Of a stretch of 64,000 nt of DNA, positions 60,276 through 64,000 are shown piece by piece. The translations under genes and the position numbers were made by a program. The DNA comes from DASVLX01 sp035552275 (GTDB lineage: Bacteria; Actinomycetota; Actinomycetes; Mycobacteriales; Pseudonocardiaceae). How positions within the stretch are numbered: position 1 is the first letter of the stretch; the number at the start of each line of letters is the position of its first letter. The stretch covers positions 4,140 to 68,139 of the forward strand of contig DASZLR010000156.1 in assembly GCA_035552275.1 (NCBI GenBank). The letters are read 5' to 3'. The notes below the pieces were generated by a model. That model did no database searches, was not told the DNA's origin, and saw only the letters and a list, made by a program, of their open reading frames with translations.

Positions 60276-60323
60276 TGGATCGTACACGTGTCCGTACACA
60301 TGTGCGGACACATGTACGATCCA
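60276..60323. promoter_or_regulatory. 48-bp near-perfect palindrome (19-bp arms) between NMO and PaaX genes
   Basis: Left arm 60276-60294 begins TGGATCGTACACGTGTCCG; right arm 60305-60323 is its complement except for one base; the 10-bp centre contains CACATGTG, itself palindromic. It fills the 56-bp gap between the starts at 60272 and 60329, so a protein bound here would control both. Confidence 0.8.
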
Positions 60324-60328
60324 TCGGT

Positions 60329-61222
60329 GTGAGCCTGCTCATCACCAGGCAGCAAGATGGCCAGGTGACACCCGACGCCCAGCCCGACGAATCGCCGCTG
60401 CCGCCGGCGAGCGCCCGGTCCCTGCTGCTCACCGTGCTCGGCGAGTTCGGCTACCCGGACCAGGAGCCCATCTGGACAACTGCGCTCATCCGGGTCCTGG
60501 GCGGCCTGGGCGTGGAGAGCCATGCCGCCCGGCAGGCGATCGCCCGGTCGTCGGCCGCCGGCTGGATCGACAGCGAGCGATGCGGCCGAGCGGTGCGCTG
60601 GCGGCTGACCCCGGTGGGACGCGACATCGTCGAGGACGGCATGCGGCGGACCACCGAGTACCTCACGCAGCCGGCCCCGTGGAGCGGTCGCTGGCTGGTG
60701 CTGCTGGTGTCCCTTCCGCAGCAGGCCCGCACGGCGCGCAAACGGTTGTACGGCGGACTGGCCTGGCTTCGGATGGGCAATCCGACGGCCGGGGTATGGC
60801 TCACGCCGCATGTCGACACCGTGGACGAGCTTCGCGCCCTGATCGCCCGGTTCGAGCTCACCGAAGCCGCCATCAGCTTCATCGGGCGCACCGAGGACGT
60901 CGGCATGAGCAACCAGCAGATCGTCAGCCGGGCCTGGAACCTGTCCGAACTCGCGGGGCAGTATCACGCGCTGCTCGACCGCTACGCCGACCAGCGCCCC
61001 GCGCCGGGCGACGAGGTGCTGCTCCGCCATCTCGAACTGCGCAACCTGCTCCAGCGGTTCCTGCGCCTGGACCCGCAGCTGCCGGAGGAGTTGCTGCCGA
61101 ACTGGATCGGCCGGGACGCGGCGCGGCTGCTCCGCACCCGGCACGAGCAGTGGTCCGCGCCGGCCCGGCTGCGCTGGGATCAGTTGGTCCGCGACTGCGA
61201 GCCAGCCAGCTCCCCCGCCTAG
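60329..61222 (+). CDS. PaaX-like transcriptional regulator (paralogue 3)
   Basis: 297 residues from the GTG at 60329, six bp after the palindrome; a GTG at 60365 is a later alternative. SARSLLLTVLGEFGYPDQEPIWTTALIRVLGGLGVESHAARQAIARSSAAGWID, WSGRWLVLLVSLPQQARTARKRLYGGLAWLRMGNPTAGVWLTPHVD and LRNLLQRFLRLDPQLPEELLPNWIGRDAA match the other two paralogues but are more diverged. It precedes the reductase-like operon at 61314 in the same direction and may regulate it. Confidence 0.91.
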   Translation: MSLLITRQQDGQVTPDAQPDESPLPPASARSLLLTVLGEFGYPDQEPIWTTALIRVLGGLGVESHAARQAIARSSAAGWIDSERCGRAVRWRLTPVGRDIVEDGMRRTTEYLTQPAPWSGRWLVLLVSLPQQARTARKRLYGGLAWLRMGNPTAGVWLTPHVDTVDELRALIARFELTEAAISFIGRTEDVGMSNQQIVSRAWNLSELAGQYHALLDRYADQRPAPGDEVLLRHLELRNLLQRFLRLDPQLPEELLPNWIGRDAARLLRTRHEQWSAPARLRWDQLVRDCEPASSPA

Positions 61223-61230
61223 CAGATTTT

Positions 61231-61262
61231 ACACTTGTCTCCACTTAGTGTTGCAATATGTC
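61231..61262 (+). promoter_or_regulatory. Possible promoter and inverted repeat before the reductase-like operon
   Basis: ACACT (61231-61235) and AGTGT (61247-61251) form a short inverted repeat that overlaps a possible -35 TTGTCT (61235-61240) and -10 TATGTC (61257-61262), 16 bp apart, about 50 bp before the GTG at 61314. Confidence 0.35.
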
Positions 61263-61313
61263 TAAGGTTGGGCTAGACAGGAGTAGGGGACCAACCAAGA
61301 AGGCAGGTGACAC

Positions 61314-62477
61314 GTGTCGGATGCGCTCACGGCCGCGCTGGCCGCGCTCACGGAGGTCGCCGACAACCCGGACGGGTACGTCACGGCGTGGAAGCGGCGC
61401 ACCGGCGGCAAGGCGGTCGGCGCGTTCCCGATGAACTTCCCGGCCGAGATCGCCCACGCGGCCGGCGCGCTTCCCGTGCTGATCCAGGAGAATCGGGAGC
61501 CCGACACCATCGGGCGCAACCTGCTGGCCGAGTTCTACTGCGGCTACACCCGCAACATCGCCGACCAAGCGGCCAAGGGCCGACTGGACATCTACGACGG
61601 CTTCTTCCTCGCCGACCACTGCATCCAACTGCTCGGCGCCGTGGACGTGGTGCGCGCCGAATCGCCGGACAAGCCGATGTATCTCGGCCAGTGGCCGCCG
61701 TCCCTCGGCGACGACTGGACGTTGGACATGGCACAGCAGATGGTGCGCTCGTTCGTCGAGGAAATGGGTGTGTTCGCCGGAGCACCGGTCTCCCCGGCGG
61801 ACCTCGCCGGCAGCATCGCGCTGTTCAACGAGAACCGCCGGATGCTGCGGGACATCTTCGCCGCGCGCCGGTCCGGCAACGCCGGGTTCAGCTCCACCGA
61901 GCTGCAGGTCATGGTGAAGTCCAGCATGGTGATGGACAAGGCCGAGCACAACGCGCTGCTCCGGCGGATCATCGCCGAAGCGCGCACCGCTCCCCGGGAC
62001 GACCGGGTCCGGCTGCACCTGTCCGGTCACCTCTGCCACGCACCAAAACCCGAACTGCTGCAAGCCATCGAGGACTGTGGCGCGCTCGTGGTGGACGACG
62101 ACCTCTACACCGGCGCGCGCTACATCTCCACCGACGTGGACGAGGAAGCCGATCCGGTGACCGCCATCGCCGACTGGTACCTGCGGCGCGACTTCAACCT
62201 CCCCTGCCCCACCCGAGTCAAGCACGGCGCGGACTGGGAGGACCGACTGGTGTCATCCGTCCAGGCCAGCGGGGCGCAGGGCGTGATCGTGCTGATGGCC
62301 AAGTTCTGCGAGCCGCACATGCTCTATTACCCCGAACTGCGCCGGCGCCTGACCGAGCGGCACATTCCGCATCTGCTCATCGAGACCGAACATGCCGGCC
62401 TGCCGGTGGAATCGGTCCGCACCCGGGTGGAGGCGCTGCTGGAACGCATCCGCCGCACTCAGCTCGTCACCTCGTAA
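61314..62477 (+). CDS. 2-hydroxyacyl-CoA dehydratase/benzoyl-CoA reductase family, BcrC/BzdN-like subunit
   Basis: 387 residues, GTG start with an AGG-rich leader. [30 protein letters not shown] closely resembles the [31 protein letters not shown]-type start of BcrC, with [38 protein letters not shown] and [23 protein letters not shown] following. Cysteines at 76, 241, 255, 298 and 332 include candidates for iron-sulfur ligands. In class I benzoyl-CoA reductase this subunit pairs with the BcrB/BzdO subunit to hold the substrate-reducing clusters. 2-Hydroxyacyl-CoA dehydratase function is the alternative. Confidence 0.85.
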   Translation: [387 protein letters not shown]

Positions 62478-62521
62478 GAACCGAACCGGTTTCCGTCCAG
62501 GTCAACCCAGGAAGTGATCGC

Positions 62522-63922
62522 GTGAGCACAGTGACGACAACAGCAAGCACAGCGACGACGGGGCCGACAGGGTCAACAAAGGTCCAGGACAAGTCCAACC
62601 GGCTGAGCGTCACCAAGGCCGGCAGCAAGATGGTCGCCGACTACTGGGACGGCGTCTTCACGGCGCGGGAACGCGGCGAGAAAATAGTGTGGTACAACGG
62701 ATCGGCGGTCAACCCGTTCTTCCAGGCGGCCGGGCTGGTCTGGTGCCACGGCGAGGCGTTCTCGGCCCGGTTGGCCGCGCAGCACCTGGAGGGGCCGGCC
62801 CAACTCGCCGCCGAGGAGCACGGTTTCGTCGGGGAGCTCTGCTCCTACGCGCGCACCCATCTGGGCTGCGCGGTACTCACCGAACGGGGCAAGCAGGACA
62901 ACAGCCCGAATGTCACCGGCATCGTCGGTCTGGCGGACCAGCGGGAACTGGCCAGCAAACTGCCCTCGCCGGACATCTTCGTCAACGCCTACGCCGGATG
63001 CAGCACCGGCCAGCAGTGGGACGACATCTCCTTCCGGGTGTTCGGCAAGGAGGTGCCGATCTTCAACGTGTCGCTGCCCTACCTGTGGGGCAACAAGCCC
63101 GACTCCGGTTATCTGGTCGGCGACGAGTGGGAGCAGGCGTCCGACTACGTCTCCGCACAGTTGCACGAGTTGGTCACGTTCCTGGAGGAGCACACCGGCC
63201 GGCCGTTCGACTGGGACGCGCTGCGGCAGAACATGGCCTATATCAAGCGTGCGTCCGAGCTGCGCCGCGAGGCGATGGAGCTGTGCAAGCTGGCGCCGAC
63301 GCCGGCGACGTTCTGGGACTGGATCGCCAGCATCGCGCACATCAACTTCCTGCCGGCCAGCCAGGGGCTGGTCGACTACTTCGCCGCGGTGAAGGCCGAG
63401 ATCGAGCAGCGCGTCGCCGAGGGCGTCTCCGCGATCCGCGACGAGCGGTACCGGCTCTACTTCGACGGCATCATGAACTGGAACAAACTGGGCGTACTGG
63501 CCAGGAAGTTCGCCGAACACGATGTCGCCGTGGTGGCCGGCCGGTACACGCACAACGCGTTCTGGCAGGAGCCGAGCCTGATCGACCCGGAGAGCCCGAT
63601 CCGGGGCATGGCCCAGCACTATCTGCTGTGCCCGACCAACCACGGCACCAAAACGGTGCAGGAGCTGATGTTGCGGGACTGCGAGGAGTACGGAGTGGAC
63701 GGTCTGGTGTTCCACTCCACCCGCACCTGCCGGGCCTTCACCAATCCGCAGCAGCTGATCGCCAGGGCCGCGCAGCGGAAACTGGGCATCCCGTCGATGT
63801 TCTTCGAGGGCGACGTCGCCGACGCCTCGTTCTACAAGGACGAGATCCTGGAGAGCCGGCTGACCGCCATGCTCGAAGGAATCGACGTCCGCCGCGGCCG
63901 GGCCAACGCGGTGCCGGTCTGA
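62522..63922 (+). CDS. 2-hydroxyacyl-CoA dehydratase/benzoyl-CoA reductase family, BcrB/BzdO-like subunit
   Basis: 466 residues from the GTG at 62522 (AGGAA upstream), about 44 bp after the previous gene. A Thr/Ser-rich first ~20 residues precede the folded part: MVADYWDGVFTARERGEKIVWYNGSAVNPFFQAAGLVWCHGE, VNAYAGCSTGQQWDDISFR, LARKFAEHDVAVVAGRYTHNAFW, YLLCPTNHGTKTVQELMLRDCEEYGVDGLVFHSTRTCRAFT. The HSTRTCR motif and length match BcrB/BzdO. Cys160, 370 and 403 are the best cluster-ligand candidates. With the next gene it follows the bcrC-B-(A/D) order. Confidence 0.85.
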   Translation: MSTVTTTASTATTGPTGSTKVQDKSNRLSVTKAGSKMVADYWDGVFTARERGEKIVWYNGSAVNPFFQAAGLVWCHGEAFSARLAAQHLEGPAQLAAEEHGFVGELCSYARTHLGCAVLTERGKQDNSPNVTGIVGLADQRELASKLPSPDIFVNAYAGCSTGQQWDDISFRVFGKEVPIFNVSLPYLWGNKPDSGYLVGDEWEQASDYVSAQLHELVTFLEEHTGRPFDWDALRQNMAYIKRASELRREAMELCKLAPTPATFWDWIASIAHINFLPASQGLVDYFAAVKAEIEQRVAEGVSAIRDERYRLYFDGIMNWNKLGVLARKFAEHDVAVVAGRYTHNAFWQEPSLIDPESPIRGMAQHYLLCPTNHGTKTVQELMLRDCEEYGVDGLVFHSTRTCRAFTNPQQLIARAAQRKLGIPSMFFEGDVADASFYKDEILESRLTAMLEGIDVRRGRANAVPV

Positions 63923-63967
63923 GCGACTGGCCAGCGTCGCTGGTCCGAAGACACAGGGAGGGCCGCC

Positions 63968-64000
63968 ATGACAGCCCACTACTACATGGGTGTCGACCTC
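63968..64000 (+). CDS. Start of a BcrA/BcrD-type ATPase activator (truncated by window)
   Basis: ATG at 63968 with GGGAGG upstream; only MTAHYYMGVDL is visible. The YxGVD start matches the ASKHA-type ATPase subunit that drives electron transfer in benzoyl-CoA reductase and hydroxyacyl-CoA dehydratases, and the position after a BcrB-like gene is where it is expected. Only eleven residues, so the call rests mostly on context. Confidence 0.55.
   Translation, partial: MTAHYYMGVDL

Noticed and set aside
1..64000. CRISPR array, rRNA, tRNA or phage genes
   Set aside because: No regularly spaced direct repeats, no rRNA motifs and no complete cloverleaf was seen; no integrase, terminase or capsid gene is present.

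Overview
The window is GC-rich DNA (roughly two thirds G+C by eye) from an actinomycete. The evidence is a full Mce transporter operon, a GTP-type PEP carboxykinase, F420-type oxidoreductases, frequent GTG starts and stop/start overlaps such as ATGA, GTGA and TGATG. A mycolate-free or Pseudonocardiales/Frankiales-like lineage seems plausible, but the sequence does not fix the genus. Almost the whole window is catabolic: CoA-thioester degradation of some hydrophobic, probably ring-containing, acid or hydrocarbon.

Layout. 1-8587 (minus) is one tightly coupled nine-gene operon: acyl-CoA dehydrogenase, SDR, thiolase, CoA-transferase, HMG-CoA-lyase-like enzyme, BadH-like, BadI-like, a crotonase in the BadK position, and an F420-type LLM oxidoreductase cut by the window edge. 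BadH and BadI homologues convert 2-hydroxycyclohexanecarboxyl-CoA to a ketone and hydrolyse the ring. 8676-20601 holds a secreted lipase, two acyl-CoA dehydrogenases, a FadR-type GntR regulator, a Fic protein, an acyl-CoA synthetase, two hot-dog hydratases, another crotonase, a quinone-oxidoreductase-like enzyme, a LuxR regulator and a TetR regulator. 20602-34706 is more mixed: a TnpB remnant, a lipase, a PPOX F420 protein, PPK2, PEPCK, ArsR and TetR regulators, a PaaX-like regulator, an SDR without its catalytic Tyr/Lys, a metal-receptor-like protein, a transglycosylase, an alcohol dehydrogenase, and a large LuxR-type ATPase regulator split by an in-frame amber codon.

34685-51277 (minus) appears to be a single ~16.6 kb operon: cytochrome P450, 3Fe-4S ferredoxin, SCP2-like protein, two YrbE permeases, the ABC ATPase, six Mce proteins, a 43-residue small protein, an MMPL/RND protein, a PrsA-like foldase and a small membrane protein. 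It joins import machinery to oxidation machinery. Divergent from it, and next to it, are a PaaX-like regulator (51468), an alcohol dehydrogenase, an aldehyde dehydrogenase and a ferredoxin reductase. Together these give a plausible route from hydroxylated methyl group to alcohol, aldehyde and acid, with its own redox chain.

56496-64000 contains two nitronate-monooxygenase-like flavoproteins, an unknown protein, an acyl-CoA dehydrogenase, a third PaaX-like regulator facing a 48-bp palindrome, and then two complete subunits and the first codons of a third gene resembling class I (ATP-dependent) benzoyl-CoA reductase. That complex is classically found in anaerobic proteobacteria, so its presence here is the most surprising feature of the window.

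Regulation: a GGTCnnACC-type box recurs upstream of five transcription units, including the GntR regulator itself, and suggests a local regulon. The three PaaX-like regulators are paralogues, each next to an inverted repeat. The substrate is unknown; an alkylated alicyclic or aromatic compound, or a terpenoid or steroid fragment, would fit the genes.
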